This document shows positions 8,885 through 16,953 of a stretch of 64,000 nucleotides of DNA, in pieces. The notes under the pieces are model-generated. The model made no database searches, was not told the origin of the DNA, and saw only the letters and a program-made list of their open reading frames with translations. The translations under genes were made by a program, and so were the position numbers. The stretch is taken from assembly GCF_030295995.1 (NCBI RefSeq), contig NZ_AP027365.1, positions 2,140,066 through 2,204,065 of the forward strand, given 5' to 3'. How positions within the stretch are numbered: position 1 is the first letter of the stretch; each line of letters starts with the position of its first letter. The stretch is from Thalassotalea hakodatensis. GTDB lineage: Bacteria > Pseudomonadota > Gammaproteobacteria > Enterobacterales > Alteromonadaceae.

Positions 8885-9469
8885 CTAGAAAGGGTAATGC
8901 GTAAAAATATCATCAATTAATCTATTTAGGTTGTTCTTGTCATTATTTATTTTTGCAAAGGTGCGTAAGCCTGCTATTTGAATTTGTACATGGTTTGCGA
9001 GCTCTTCTGCACTTTTATGTTGTTCAACTTCTCCCTTTTGTTGGGCTTCTTCGATAATCACGACGAATTGTTGTAAAATTTCGGCTAAATGCGCTTTTGT
9101 CACATTAAGTAAGTCTTGATTCTCATCGGTTAGTTCGCCAATTGTTTTAGATAACATGCAAATACCATTAGGAGCATTGTCTTGTGAATCTATGACCAAG
9201 TTTTTAACAAATGCTCGAAGTGCTTCAAGCGGTGAACTATGCTGTTCTTTATAATGAGCTAGTTGAGCAATACCTAAATCTGTGTAATTTCTTAATGTTT
9301 CTTTAAATAAACCATCTTTACTACCAAAAGCGGCATAAATGCTACCAGGACGCATGTCAATTTCGTCTTGTAAATTTCGCATTGACGTTGCATGAAAACC
9401 TTTTTTCCAATACAGGTTGGTAGCTTTGTTGATAACTTCCTGACGATCAAACTTTGCTATATTTGCCAT
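8885..9469 (-). CDS. TetR/AcrR-family repressor
   Basis: A one-component regulator of 194 residues from the ATG at 9469; a TTG at 9493 would add eight residues but has no support. The N-terminal helix-turn-helix is clear: EVINKATNLYWKKGFHATSMRNLQDEIDMRPGSIYAAFGSKDGLF in pieces, with the usual GSIYAAFGSKDGLF ending. The C-terminal ligand domain (about 60-190) has a Cys-Met-Leu stretch (NGICMLSKTIGEL) typical of the subgroup next to thiol-redox genes. Palindromes TTGAAC-N4-GTTCAA lie upstream of its own start and before the divergent redox operon, so it probably represses both. Confidence 0.9.
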   Translation of the reverse strand: MANIAKFDRQEVINKATNLYWKKGFHATSMRNLQDEIDMRPGSIYAAFGSKDGLFKETLRNYTDLGIAQLAHYKEQHSSPLEALRAFVKNLVIDSQDNAPNGICMLSKTIGELTDENQDLLNVTKAHLAEILQQFVVIIEEAQQKGEVEQHKSAEELANHVQIQIAGLRTFAKINNDKNNLNRLIDDIFTHYPF

Positions 9470-9496
9470 AATTTTCTCATACTCTTTAAGCAAGTA

Positions 9497-9512
9497 TTGA
9501 ACAATCGTTCAA
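9497..9512. promoter_or_regulatory. TetR operator 1 (autoregulatory)
   Basis: TTGAAC-AATC-GTTCAA is a perfect 6+6 inverted repeat located 28-43 bases upstream of the tetR ATG. The same repeat recurs twice in front of the divergent operon. Confidence 0.7.
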
Positions 9513-9643
9513 TTGTATGGCTTTATGGCAACTAGGTAAAGAGGGTAATTGTTGGTTTCTATCTGATTCATCACTAATAAATATTTATTTTAAATTATAT
9601 TATTAATAAAAAACAAAAACATAAGATAAAAGTCACGTATGTA

Positions 9644-9659
9644 TTGAGCAATCGTTCAA
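9644..9659. promoter_or_regulatory. TetR operator 2
   Basis: TTGAGC-AATC-GTTCAA has one mismatch to operator 1. Its centre is 23 bases from that of operator 3, about two turns of the helix, which would place two dimers on one face of the DNA. Confidence 0.65.
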
Positions 9660-9666
9660 AATGTAC

Positions 9667-9695
9667 TTGAACGTTCGTTCATGACGTTCTATAGT
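9667..9695 (+). promoter_or_regulatory. TetR operator 3 overlapping a sigma-70 promoter
   Basis: The operator TTGAAC-GTTC-GTTCAT (9667-9682) contains the -35 box TTGAAC (9667-9672). Exactly 17 bases later comes TATAGT (9690-9695) as the -10 box. A repressor bound here would cover the -35 box, which explains how the operon at 9804 is kept off. The rest of the 9513-9803 region shows nothing else. Confidence 0.7.
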
Positions 9696-9803
9696 CTACC
9701 CATGCATTAGCGAATAAATGAACAGTTACATTCTATTAGATACTAATAATGCAACTGTTTATCGAAAAAACATTATTAACGATACAACTTAGGAGAAACA
9801 GAA

Positions 9804-10364
9804 ATGAGTGACTTTACTTTACATACGTTAGAAACCGCACCTGAGAAAAGTATAGAAATGCTTCAAGATGCTAAAAAACAAATGGGGAGTATTCCAGGGC
9901 TGTATGCTGTAATGGCTGAATCCCCTGAAACCTACAAAGGCTATAATGCATTACATGCTTTATTCGAAGCAACGTCTTTTGACGCTGAAGAGCTTACGGT
10001 TGTTTGGCAAACCATTAATGTAGAGCACGAGTGCCATTACTGTGTGCCTGCACATAGTGCAATTGCTAACTCTATGAAGGTTGATTCTGCTATCACAGAG
10101 GCTCTGCGTAATGAAACTGAATTACCTTCAGCTAAATTACAAGCACTTCATGATTTCACTTTAGCCATGGTGCGTGAACGTGGCGAAGTTTCAGCCGAAA
10201 CGCTTAATGCCTTTTACCAAGCTGGCTATGGTCAAAAACAAGTGTTAGAAGTTATTCTTGGCTTATCACAAAAAGTGATCAGCAATTATGTGAACCATGT
10301 TGCAAAAACACCGGTTGATGCTATGTTCAAAGACTTTACGTGGACAAAAAAAGAAGTAAACTAA
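9804..10364 (+). CDS. Carboxymuconolactone decarboxylase / AhpD-like protein
   Basis: The 186-residue protein carries the AhpD-type redox motif E-x-E-C-x2-C-x3-H (Cys77, Cys80, His84) in an all-helical frame. Proteins with this motif act as alkylhydroperoxidase or thiol-redox partners rather than true decarboxylases. AGGAG lies 8 bases before the ATG. It is the first gene of a TetR-controlled operon with a YghU-like glutathione transferase and a DsbA-like oxidoreductase, which points to a role in thiol, peroxide or electrophile stress. Confidence 0.85.
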   Translation: MSDFTLHTLETAPEKSIEMLQDAKKQMGSIPGLYAVMAESPETYKGYNALHALFEATSFDAEELTVVWQTINVEHECHYCVPAHSAIANSMKVDSAITEALRNETELPSAKLQALHDFTLAMVRERGEVSAETLNAFYQAGYGQKQVLEVILGLSQKVISNYVNHVAKTPVDAMFKDFTWTKKEVN

Positions 10365-10399
10365 CGCCATTTCTAAATTCATTAGCAGGAGTATTAGCA

Positions 10400-11257
10400 A
10401 TGAGTGATCAATACCAACCGCCGAAAGTGTGGAGTCAAGATGCTGAAAGCGGTGGAAAGTGGGCGAGTATCAATCGGCCAGTATCAGGTGCTACTTATGA
10501 AAAAACATTACCTGTAGGAGAGCATGCTTTACAACTTTACTCTATGGCTACACCTAATGGGCAAAAAGTCACCATAATGTTAGAGGAGTTATTAGCACAA
10601 GGGAAGGGCGCAGATTATGACGCGCACTATATTGATATAGGCGAAGGAGAACAGTTCTCGTCTGGTTTTGTTGATATCAACCCTAATAGTAAAATTCCTG
10701 CGCTACTGGATCGCGAAAACAATAAACAAGTAAAGGTATTCGAATCAGCTTCTATCTTAGTTTATCTTGCTGAAAAATTTAACGCGTTATTACCGAATAA
10801 TGGTATTGAGCGAACAACAGTGATGAATTGGTTATTTTGGTTACAGGGTGCTGCGCCCTATTTAGGTGGAGGGTTTGGCCACTTTTATGCTTATGCGCCT
10901 GAAAAATTTGAATACCCAATCAATCGTTTTACCATGGAAATTAAACGACAGTTAGATGTATTAGATAAACAACTTGAAAACAAAGCTTTTATAGTCGGTG
11001 ATACGCTTTCCATTGCTGATATTGCCATTTGGCCATGGTATGGCAACTTAGTATTGGGTAATCTTTATGATGCAGAACAATTTTTGCAAGTAAAAGACTA
11101 TACCCACGTACGGCGCTGGGCCAAAGAATTACTATCACTGCCTTCATTTCAACGCGGTCAAATTGTAAACCGTAGCTGGGGAGAAAAGTGGCAGCAGCTA
11201 AAAAATAGACACAGTGCGCAAGACATCGATAATGTGTTAGCGCTAAAGCATGAATAA
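10400..11257 (+). CDS. yghU: YghU-like glutathione transferase / disulfide reductase
   Basis: The protein has 285 residues from the ATG at 10400, which follows CAGGAG; an ATG at 10340 lies inside the previous gene. It matches E. coli YghU along its length: YQPPKVW at the start, INRPVSGATYEKTLPVG, then TPNGQKVTIMLEELL, QFSSGFVDINPNSKIPAL and FESASILVYLAEKF in the thioredoxin-like domain, and a helical C-terminal domain with DTLSIADIAIWPW. YghU binds two glutathiones and reduces disulfides; a broad detoxification role is likely. The start lies 36 bases after the AhpD-like stop. Confidence 0.9.
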   Translation: MSDQYQPPKVWSQDAESGGKWASINRPVSGATYEKTLPVGEHALQLYSMATPNGQKVTIMLEELLAQGKGADYDAHYIDIGEGEQFSSGFVDINPNSKIPALLDRENNKQVKVFESASILVYLAEKFNALLPNNGIERTTVMNWLFWLQGAAPYLGGGFGHFYAYAPEKFEYPINRFTMEIKRQLDVLDKQLENKAFIVGDTLSIADIAIWPWYGNLVLGNLYDAEQFLQVKDYTHVRRWAKELLSLPSFQRGQIVNRSWGEKWQQLKNRHSAQDIDNVLALKHE

Positions 11258-11286
11258 TACTCAGCCTATTTTCCACAAGGATTTAT

Positions 11287-11931
11287 ATGACCGCAAAGAT
11301 TAACATTGACATCATTTCAGACGTAGTTTGTCCTTGGTGTATTGTGGGTTACAAGCATTTAGCAGCTGCAATTGCCGAGTTAAACATACAAGATAAGGTA
11401 GAAATACAGTGGCAACCGTTCGAACTTAATCCTGATATGCCATCTGAAGGTGAAGAGCTAAGCGCCCATATGGCAAGAAAATATGGTTCATCAAAGGCAG
11501 AAAGTGAGCAAGCCAGAAGAAACATAACCCAAGCAGCGGCTGAATATGGATTTCATTTCAATTATGTTGAAGGTATGAAAATTGTGAACACTTTTAATGT
11601 TCACTTACTGCTTGATTATGCGCATTCCCTTGGTTTACAAACAGCGCTAAAAATGCGTTTGTTCAGCGCTTATTTTTGCGAAAATAAAGATATATCAAAT
11701 AAAGCGGTTCTTACTAAGGAAGCTGAAGAAGTAGGCATAACCTCTGAACAATCAACCGCAGCTTTTGAAGATAATGAAATTAAGCAGCGTGTTAAAGCCC
11801 TTGAATCACAATGGCAATCAATGGGAGTATCTGGAGTGCCTACCGTTATTTTTAATCGTACATCGGCTTTAACTGGGGCACAGCCTCAAGAGACCTACAA
11901 ACAAGCATTGTTATCACTGATGAAACAGTAG
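11287..11931 (+). CDS. DsbA-family (FrnE-like) thiol oxidoreductase
   Basis: A cytoplasmic protein of 214 residues without a signal peptide. It has the DsbA/FrnE pattern: an N-terminal strand, active-site CPWC (Cys15 and Cys18), a helical insertion, and a cis-Pro loop GVSGVPTVIFN near residue 180. FrnE-type proteins act in oxidative stress and thiol redox. AAGGA stands 7 bases before the ATG. It is the third gene of the TetR-controlled operon. Confidence 0.88.
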   Translation: MTAKINIDIISDVVCPWCIVGYKHLAAAIAELNIQDKVEIQWQPFELNPDMPSEGEELSAHMARKYGSSKAESEQARRNITQAAAEYGFHFNYVEGMKIVNTFNVHLLLDYAHSLGLQTALKMRLFSAYFCENKDISNKAVLTKEAEEVGITSEQSTAAFEDNEIKQRVKALESQWQSMGVSGVPTVIFNRTSALTGAQPQETYKQALLSLMKQ

Positions 11932-12132
11932 TCATAAGTGTATGAAAGAGGCTAATAGCAAAAATTATTAACGTTTTTCATGAGTTTTCTTACACTTTTC
12001 TACTACTTTTTATTTAAATAAGGGTTTATCTTTGATTAGAGTCTGTTGATCTTTCGGGTTTAGTTCGAACAAAATTTAATCTCGAAAGGTCAATAGCCCC
12101 TACTTATTTTCTAAAAAATGCAATGGTGCTTT

Positions 12133-12336
12133 ATGAAATTTTCAGTGTTCCTAATAGCTATAGCATGTATGAGTTGTAGCCAGAAGCAGCTTTATCAAAT
12201 AGGGCAGGAACAACAAAAGAATGCCTGCATAAAGCATGCTATGACTGAGTCTGAATACCGTGAATGCTTACGTGCTGAGCAAGTAAGCCATAAAGAATAT
12301 AAAAAAATAAGACAACAAGTGATCGAAGATAAATAA
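12133..12336 (+). CDS. Small putative lipoprotein
   Basis: From the ATG at 12133 the product has 67 residues: a hydrophobic N-terminus (MKFSVFLIAIACMSC) that ends in a loose lipobox, then a charged, helical remainder with two more Cys (NACIKHAMTESEYRECLR). An ATG at 12118 is also in frame, and neither has a good ribosome binding site. I do not recognise a family. A hairpin overlaps its 3' end. Confidence 0.5.
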   Translation: MKFSVFLIAIACMSCSQKQLYQIGQEQQKNACIKHAMTESEYRECLRAEQVSHKEYKKIRQQVIEDK

Positions 12337-12353
12337 CCAATGTATCACTTGTT
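12314..12353 (+). terminator. Possible terminator overlapping the small lipoprotein stop
   Basis: AACAAGTGAT pairs perfectly with ATCACTTGTT; the 20-base loop contains the stop codon, and the sequence TTCTACTTT follows. Confidence 0.45.
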
Positions 12354-12417
12354 TTCTACTTTCCAAATATTGGTACTTTGTTATGATCCCCGATCACCAA
12401 ATTAGCAACGTTGTTAT

Positions 12418-13089
12418 TTATAAGGGTTGCTTAGGCCATTGTTGTTTACTGATATACCGATGGTAAAAAAACCAACTGCACCATAACACACCAGAAATTC
12501 CAAGGGCGGCAATAATAGCGGGCTTAGGGTTTGATATCGAACTTACAGAACCTGCATACGACGCAATTGTTGCATAGGGAGCCGTACTTAGTACCCAAGC
12601 GAGAAAGAACCGATGAAAGGGCATCTGTGCAATGCCGGCTAAACAAGCTGATACTTCCGGTAATATTGGCATGGCCCGAGAGAGTAAAATAAAGATAAAC
12701 CCATGTTGCTTAAAAGTTGAACTGGCTTTATCACGTTCTGTTTTGTCTTTTATTATTGTTTGTAGCACGAATTCACCATAGCGTGAACTTAACCAATAGC
12801 CAACAAATCCAGCTAAAGTCATACCCATTAAACTAGCGATTAGGGCAACATGAAAGCCAAGAAAATACCCCGCTAATAAAATAATGGTTAATGTAGGTAC
12901 AGCGATAAACAAATCAGCGAATAGTAGCGCTACTACGATACTAAACACATACCCTTGATGGCTACTTTTAGCAATGATTAACCAGTGTTTAATTTGTTCG
13001 ATAGACAATATTCCTGTTGATTTAATGAACAAAAACGTTAATGCAAAACATGTTGCCATTATTAGCATCACTTTTAATAATGCGAGCAT
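12418..13089 (-). CDS. VTT-domain (TVP38/TMEM64, DedA-like) membrane protein
   Basis: An integral membrane protein of 223 residues with an N-terminal helix and the VTT core. The core includes the pattern FILLSRAMPILPEVSACLAGIAQM, where the Arg-x-x-Pro loop is the family hallmark (about residues 130-153). It starts 10 bases after the DUF2141 gene and lies in the same direction as the SDR gene, forming a three-gene operon. The family is linked to lipid transport in membranes; the substrate is not known. It is not a close copy of the VTT protein at 368-1042. Confidence 0.82.
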   Translation of the reverse strand: MLALLKVMLIMATCFALTFLFIKSTGILSIEQIKHWLIIAKSSHQGYVFSIVVALLFADLFIAVPTLTIILLAGYFLGFHVALIASLMGMTLAGFVGYWLSSRYGEFVLQTIIKDKTERDKASSTFKQHGFIFILLSRAMPILPEVSACLAGIAQMPFHRFFLAWVLSTAPYATIASYAGSVSSISNPKPAIIAALGISGVLWCSWFFYHRYISKQQWPKQPL

Positions 13090-13099
13090 ATCTAGGCTC

Positions 13100-13534
13100 C
13101 TATGGGTAAATTATCGAAATTGAAATATTGCTTGGCGCTTGATGCAGGCTCATCTTAGATTTCTTATATACAGGTGGCCCTGTAAACCCTACTTTTTGTT
13201 TATTTGAGAACCCTAAACCTTCTTTTGGATAAATACCTGTCCAATTTTTCGTTACTTTTCCATCTTGGTTTTCATCATGTAATACTTTAATGGCAAATTC
13301 TTTTTCTTTGATGTTAAAAGTAAAAAGTTGCGTTTTATCAGTGACTAATTGAGTTTGACTCATCAGCGCTTGTTGATGCTGCTTAGGAAATCCTTCTTTT
13401 GCAAAAATCATCACGATGATGTTTCCTTGCCGCACTACGTCAATATTTAACACCTCAATGGTTACTTCTTTTGCTTTAACTAACATAGGCGTTACCGTAA
13501 ATATTATTGTTAAAAGTAATCGTTTAATATTCAT
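13100..13534 (-). CDS. DUF2141 periplasmic protein
   Basis: This 144-residue protein has a signal peptide (about residues 1-21, ending TPMLVKAKE) and the DUF2141 hallmarks: AIKVLHDENQDGKVTKNWTGIYPKEGLGFSN. The DxNxDGK stretch resembles a calcium-binding loop. The function of the family is not known. It lies between the SDR gene (10 bases upstream) and the VTT gene (10 bases downstream), so the three are likely made together. Confidence 0.85.
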   Translation of the reverse strand: MNIKRLLLTIIFTVTPMLVKAKEVTIEVLNIDVVRQGNIIVMIFAKEGFPKQHQQALMSQTQLVTDKTQLFTFNIKEKEFAIKVLHDENQDGKVTKNWTGIYPKEGLGFSNKQKVGFTGPPVYKKSKMSLHQAPSNISISIIYP

Positions 13535-13544
13535 AAAGTTATCC

Positions 13545-14276
13545 TTAATATTTTTTCATCATATTTTTAGCGAATGATGGTGCAATGCGTAGTAATAGTT
13601 TTAGGAGCTTTACTTTTCCTAAAGCATGTTCAATTGTGTTTGTTTCAAGCCCTTTTAATATCTGTTCAGCGGCTTTTTCGGAAGAGAGTTTATTTACGCC
13701 TCTTCCAGCTGTCATTGGTGTATCGACTAACGGTAAAAATACTTGTTGTACGTGTATATTTGTCTTTGCTAATTGATAGCGTAATGATTGTGAAAAGTTG
13801 TTTAATGCGGCCTTAGTAGCGCAGTAAACCGCAGAACTAGTTTTCGGTGCTAAGGCAAGCCCTGAATTTACATTTAATATGATAGATTTTTCTTGATGTA
13901 ATAGAGTGGGTAACAACTGATGTGTTAACAGACAAACACTGGTTAAATTAACATTAACTTCATCTATAATGTGCTGCGTTAGAAAAGTATCATCAATGAA
14001 TAACTGACAATACTGGACAGCGGCATTGTTAATAAGTAAGTCGATATATTGGTATTCATTGACAATTTTTTCAGCAACAACCTTGGTTTCATTTGGTTTG
14101 GATAAATCGGCTTTTAGTGTAGTAATACCTGAAAATTGCTCTCGCAAGGCATTAAGTTTAGTTTGATCTCTTGCGATAACAATTAATTCATTATCAGAAA
14201 AAAGTTGTTTAACGAGCTGATAACCAATACCTGAAGTTCCACCTGTTATCACAATGCGTCTGTTTTTAAGTTCCAT
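13545..14276 (-). CDS. Short-chain dehydrogenase/reductase (DltE-like)
   Basis: An NAD(P)-dependent oxidoreductase of 243 residues with the Rossmann motif TGGTSGIG (residues 11-18), the NNAA motif, and the catalytic YCATK pair. The overall look is that of the DltE/YciK-like cytosolic SDRs. The substrate is unknown. It is the first gene of the SDR-DUF2141-VTT operon and faces a Crp/Fnr-type regulator across 77 bases, so that regulator may control it. Confidence 0.88.
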   Translation of the reverse strand: MELKNRRIVITGGTSGIGYQLVKQLFSDNELIVIARDQTKLNALREQFSGITTLKADLSKPNETKVVAEKIVNEYQYIDLLINNAAVQYCQLFIDDTFLTQHIIDEVNVNLTSVCLLTHQLLPTLLHQEKSIILNVNSGLALAPKTSSAVYCATKAALNNFSQSLRYQLAKTNIHVQQVFLPLVDTPMTAGRGVNKLSSEKAAEQILKGLETNTIEHALGKVKLLKLLLRIAPSFAKNMMKKY

Positions 14277-14337
14277 CGTTTGATCTCAATATATGTTAAT
14301 CTGTAGCAAATTTTATCGTCGTAATATTCACAACACA

Positions 14338-14351
14338 TTAACCGAGGTTAA
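14338..14351. promoter_or_regulatory. Perfect palindrome over the ribosome binding site of the Crp/Fnr gene
   Basis: TTAACC-GA-GGTTAA is a perfect 6+6 inverted repeat ending 2 bases before the GTG start. It contains the CGAGG ribosome binding site. It could be an operator for autoregulation or a structure that hides the ribosome binding site. Confidence 0.4.
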
Positions 14352-14353
14352 CA

Positions 14354-14887
14354 GTGACAACATTTTTTCAATATGTGCAAACGGAAGGAGAACGGGTTAG
14401 CAAAGAAAAGGGGCAATATGTTTTTAATCAAGGCGATCAAGAAGATGCCATATATTTTGTGCAGTCAGGTTTATTAAAAGCATTTTACACCTCAGAACAA
14501 GGCAAAGAATCTATAAAGTCGTTTTTATCTGCCAATGATGTTATTGGTAGCTTAACTGCACTTTATTTGCGTCAATCAAGCTCTTTTAGTCTAATCAGTT
14601 TAGCACCCACCGTATTAATTAAACTGTCATTTAAAGCCATTTTAATGCAGGCGAAACATGATATTATTTTTGCTAATGAGTTAAATGACCTGTTACTTAC
14701 ACTTGCCTTAAAAAAAGAAACACGAGAATATGAATTGTTATGTTTAACAGCAGAACAACGCTATGCAAAGCTTATTGAATCGACACCCACATTATTACAA
14801 AACGTTACACAAAGTGATTTGGCAAGCTATTTAGGCGTTACTCCTGTAGGTTTAAGTCGAATAAAAAAACGGTTATTTACGCGTTAA
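14354..14887 (+). CDS. Crp/Fnr-family transcriptional regulator
   Basis: The protein has 177 residues, shorter than Crp, with an N-terminal cyclic-nucleotide-like beta-roll (GQYVFNQGDQEDAIYFVQSGLLKAFY) and a C-terminal helix-turn-helix (TQSDLASYLGVTPVGLSRIKKRL). It lacks Fnr-type Cys clusters, so the signal is not oxygen through an Fe-S cluster. The start is GTG with CGAGG 6 bases before. It faces the SDR operon and may control both sides; four small genes follow in the same direction. Confidence 0.88.
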   Translation: MTTFFQYVQTEGERVSKEKGQYVFNQGDQEDAIYFVQSGLLKAFYTSEQGKESIKSFLSANDVIGSLTALYLRQSSSFSLISLAPTVLIKLSFKAILMQAKHDIIFANELNDLLLTLALKKETREYELLCLTAEQRYAKLIESTPTLLQNVTQSDLASYLGVTPVGLSRIKKRLFTR

Positions 14888-14906
14888 CCTCATAAGGAAA
14901 ATAGCG

Positions 14907-15329
14907 ATGAAAATACAAAAAACAATTGCGTCGGTGATATTGATTATGTTGTTCTCACTAATAGGTCATAGCCAAGCGGCACAACAAATATCAACAATCG
15001 ATTTTATTAAAATTAACAACCCCTATAGCAAAGAAGCACTTTATTTTTATGAAAATAACTGGCAAGTGCTACGTGAAAAAGCTATGAATAAAGGCTTTAT
15101 TGATTCCTTCATGTTAATTAAGGTACCTGCAACGCCTCAAGCACCTTTTCATCTGATGCTAATTACGACTTATCGGAATAACGAACAGTTTGAATCACGA
15201 GAAAAAAATTTTAGTCAGTTAATGTCGGGCTCTACAGGCCCTATGTTGTTAAACAATGTGCCTCCTGAACAGTTTAGAACCATGATTTTTAATAAAACAA
15301 GTTCTGTAGTTGTCACTTCTGAGAAATAA
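14907..15329 (+). CDS. Uncharacterised exported protein
   Basis: A 140-residue protein with a signal peptide (about residues 1-24, ending GHSQAA). The mature part has a pattern that could form a small alpha-beta (dimeric ferredoxin-like) fold: FYENNWQVLREKAMNKGFIDSFMLIKVP, then HLMLITTYRN. I cannot assign a family. AAGGA stands before the ATG. It starts 19 bases after the Crp/Fnr regulator and ends 2 bases before the next gene, so they are likely one operon. Confidence 0.65.
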   Translation: MKIQKTIASVILIMLFSLIGHSQAAQQISTIDFIKINNPYSKEALYFYENNWQVLREKAMNKGFIDSFMLIKVPATPQAPFHLMLITTYRNNEQFESREKNFSQLMSGSTGPMLLNNVPPEQFRTMIFNKTSSVVVTSEK

Positions 15330-15331
15330 AT

Positions 15332-15976
15332 ATGCAATTAATAAATTATCTAAATGAATGCTTTTATACAAAACACACTTTATTACAGCTAAGCCATATC
15401 TCTGCTAATAAGTTAGCGTATCTGCAACAGCAAAAGGTGATGCCAACAGCATCCTATCGTTTAACCATCCAAACGAGTTGCCAATCATTTTTAGCTGACC
15501 ATTCTGAAGAAAGTGTTCAAGAGTATTATGCGAAAGGTTACGTAAAGTGGTTGGGTGTTGTTGAAGCGTTAATTGAACCGGCAGATATTTATCAATATTT
15601 TAATAAAAATTATCGACTTACAATTCAACAGTTAAAGCAACAAGGTTTTGTTTGTCATGACGAAAAACTACATGCCAATATAGATGAACATATTACCCAA
15701 GAATGGCAGCATTTTTTAAATGGAACTTATGGTCTATGTACCGCTTCTGGATTAGTACAAGATATTGCTCGAAAAGAATTTGCTATTACGTCTATTAATG
15801 AGTTAATTGCTGAAAATGAAACATCCCCTGATTTAGTGCGCTTAGAAAAGGCGGTTAATTTATTAGATAGTGCAAGCGCATTGTTTGCTCCACACGAAAG
15901 AATTAACAGTTCACGTAATCGTTTAGTCGATCAAATACGGAAAAAATATCAATTAACCTCTCCACAAATAACGTAA
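15332..15976 (+). CDS. DUF6058-like protein
   Basis: The product has 214 residues, is soluble and mostly helical. Its N-terminus (INYLNECFYTKHTLLQLSHIS, then LQQQKVMPTASYRL) resembles the DUF6058 family that databases label as natural-product biosynthesis protein in alteromonads; this is from memory and moderate. No biosynthetic cluster surrounds it, so that label says little here. It sits tightly between the exported protein and a GNAT gene. Confidence 0.5.
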   Translation: MQLINYLNECFYTKHTLLQLSHISANKLAYLQQQKVMPTASYRLTIQTSCQSFLADHSEESVQEYYAKGYVKWLGVVEALIEPADIYQYFNKNYRLTIQQLKQQGFVCHDEKLHANIDEHITQEWQHFLNGTYGLCTASGLVQDIARKEFAITSINELIAENETSPDLVRLEKAVNLLDSASALFAPHERINSSRNRLVDQIRKKYQLTSPQIT

Positions 15977-15985
15977 GGCAAAAGA

Positions 15986-16411
15986 ATGGATATTACGCTA
16001 CTTGCGAATAATGATGATTATGATCACGTGCTCGAAGTGTTGTTACAGCTACGACCACAATACAATAAAAAAACATTAGCGGAACAAATCAAGAAACAGC
16101 AGCAAACAGGTTATAATATTGTGTACGTTAAAGATAACGGCAAAGTTTTGGCCGTTGCAGGGTTTGTTATTGGCGAAAAGCTTGCATGGGGTAAATATTT
16201 ATACGTCGATGATTTAGTAACAAATGAAGCATTTCGTTCAGCTGGGATTGGCCATGATATTTTAACTTGGTTAGAAGAATTTGCTAAAGAGCAGGGGTGT
16301 AGCCAATTACACCTAGATTCTGGCGTTCAACGGTATTCTGCACACAAGTTTTATCTACGAGAAGGGTTTGTAATAGCAAGCCATCATTTTTCTAAAACAG
16401 AGTTGGTATAA
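15986..16411 (+). CDS. GNAT-family N-acetyltransferase
   Basis: The 141-residue protein has the standard GNAT layout. LYVDDLVTNEAFRSAGIGHDILTWLEEFAKEQG holds the acetyl-CoA loop (R-S-A-G-I-G), and it is followed by QLHLDSGVQRYSAHKFYLREGF, the usual C-terminal motif. The substrate is unknown. It follows the DUF6058-like gene by 9 bases with GGCAAAAG before its ATG, so it belongs to the operon led by the Crp/Fnr regulator. Confidence 0.85.
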   Translation: MDITLLANNDDYDHVLEVLLQLRPQYNKKTLAEQIKKQQQTGYNIVYVKDNGKVLAVAGFVIGEKLAWGKYLYVDDLVTNEAFRSAGIGHDILTWLEEFAKEQGCSQLHLDSGVQRYSAHKFYLREGFVIASHHFSKTELV

Positions 16412-16464
16412 TTTCATACTGATTCTTTAGTCATCATGTTCAAAATAAAGGGAATGGAAGGTCA

Positions 16465-16884
16465 ATGTCGGAGAATAAAAGTGCATTGCATACTGAATGG
16501 CAGCTATTACAAAATCAATGTGATAGTTATGAAAAATATGCATTACTCATCAAGCTTGTATGTGTTTTTATGCTGTTTAATGCATTTGTTTTTAATGGAA
16601 TTTCAATGTATTTAGTGTTGTTTATTTTATTAATGTGGGGGCAAGAAGCGATTTGGAAAACCTTTCAATCACGGATTGAACAACGCATTATTATTCTTGA
16701 ACAGGCGATAATGGATGCAACATCTTCAATTCATCCATTTCAATTTCAACGTGAATTTATAGCCAATCGACCAAGTCAATTAACACTGATAAAAACATAT
16801 CTACAACAGTCTATTAGGCCTACTGTAGCGTATACTTACCTTGGTTTGTTATTGATAGTTTTTATACGTTGTTATCTGTGGTAA
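16465..16884 (+). CDS. Uncharacterised membrane protein
   Basis: The 139-residue protein has two close hydrophobic segments (about residues 26-60) and one at the C-terminus (about 119-137), with a charged middle. I recognise no family. A good ribosome binding site (GGAAGG) stands 5 bases before the ATG. It is the last gene before a strong terminator and is likely part of the preceding operon. Confidence 0.65.
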   Translation: MSENKSALHTEWQLLQNQCDSYEKYALLIKLVCVFMLFNAFVFNGISMYLVLFILLMWGQEAIWKTFQSRIEQRIIILEQAIMDATSSIHPFQFQREFIANRPSQLTLIKTYLQQSIRPTVAYTYLGLLLIVFIRCYLW

Positions 16885-16912
16885 TGGTAACCATCAGTAA
16901 TTTTTAGCTATA

Positions 16913-16938
16913 AAAAAAGCCGGCAAACCGGCTTTTTT
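16913..16938. terminator. Bidirectional rho-independent terminator
   Basis: AAAAAAGCCGG pairs perfectly with CCGGCTTTTTT around a CAAA loop. It separates the plus-strand operon from the convergent ald gene and suits both. Confidence 0.92.
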
Positions 16939-16953
16939 CGAATTAACGATTTA

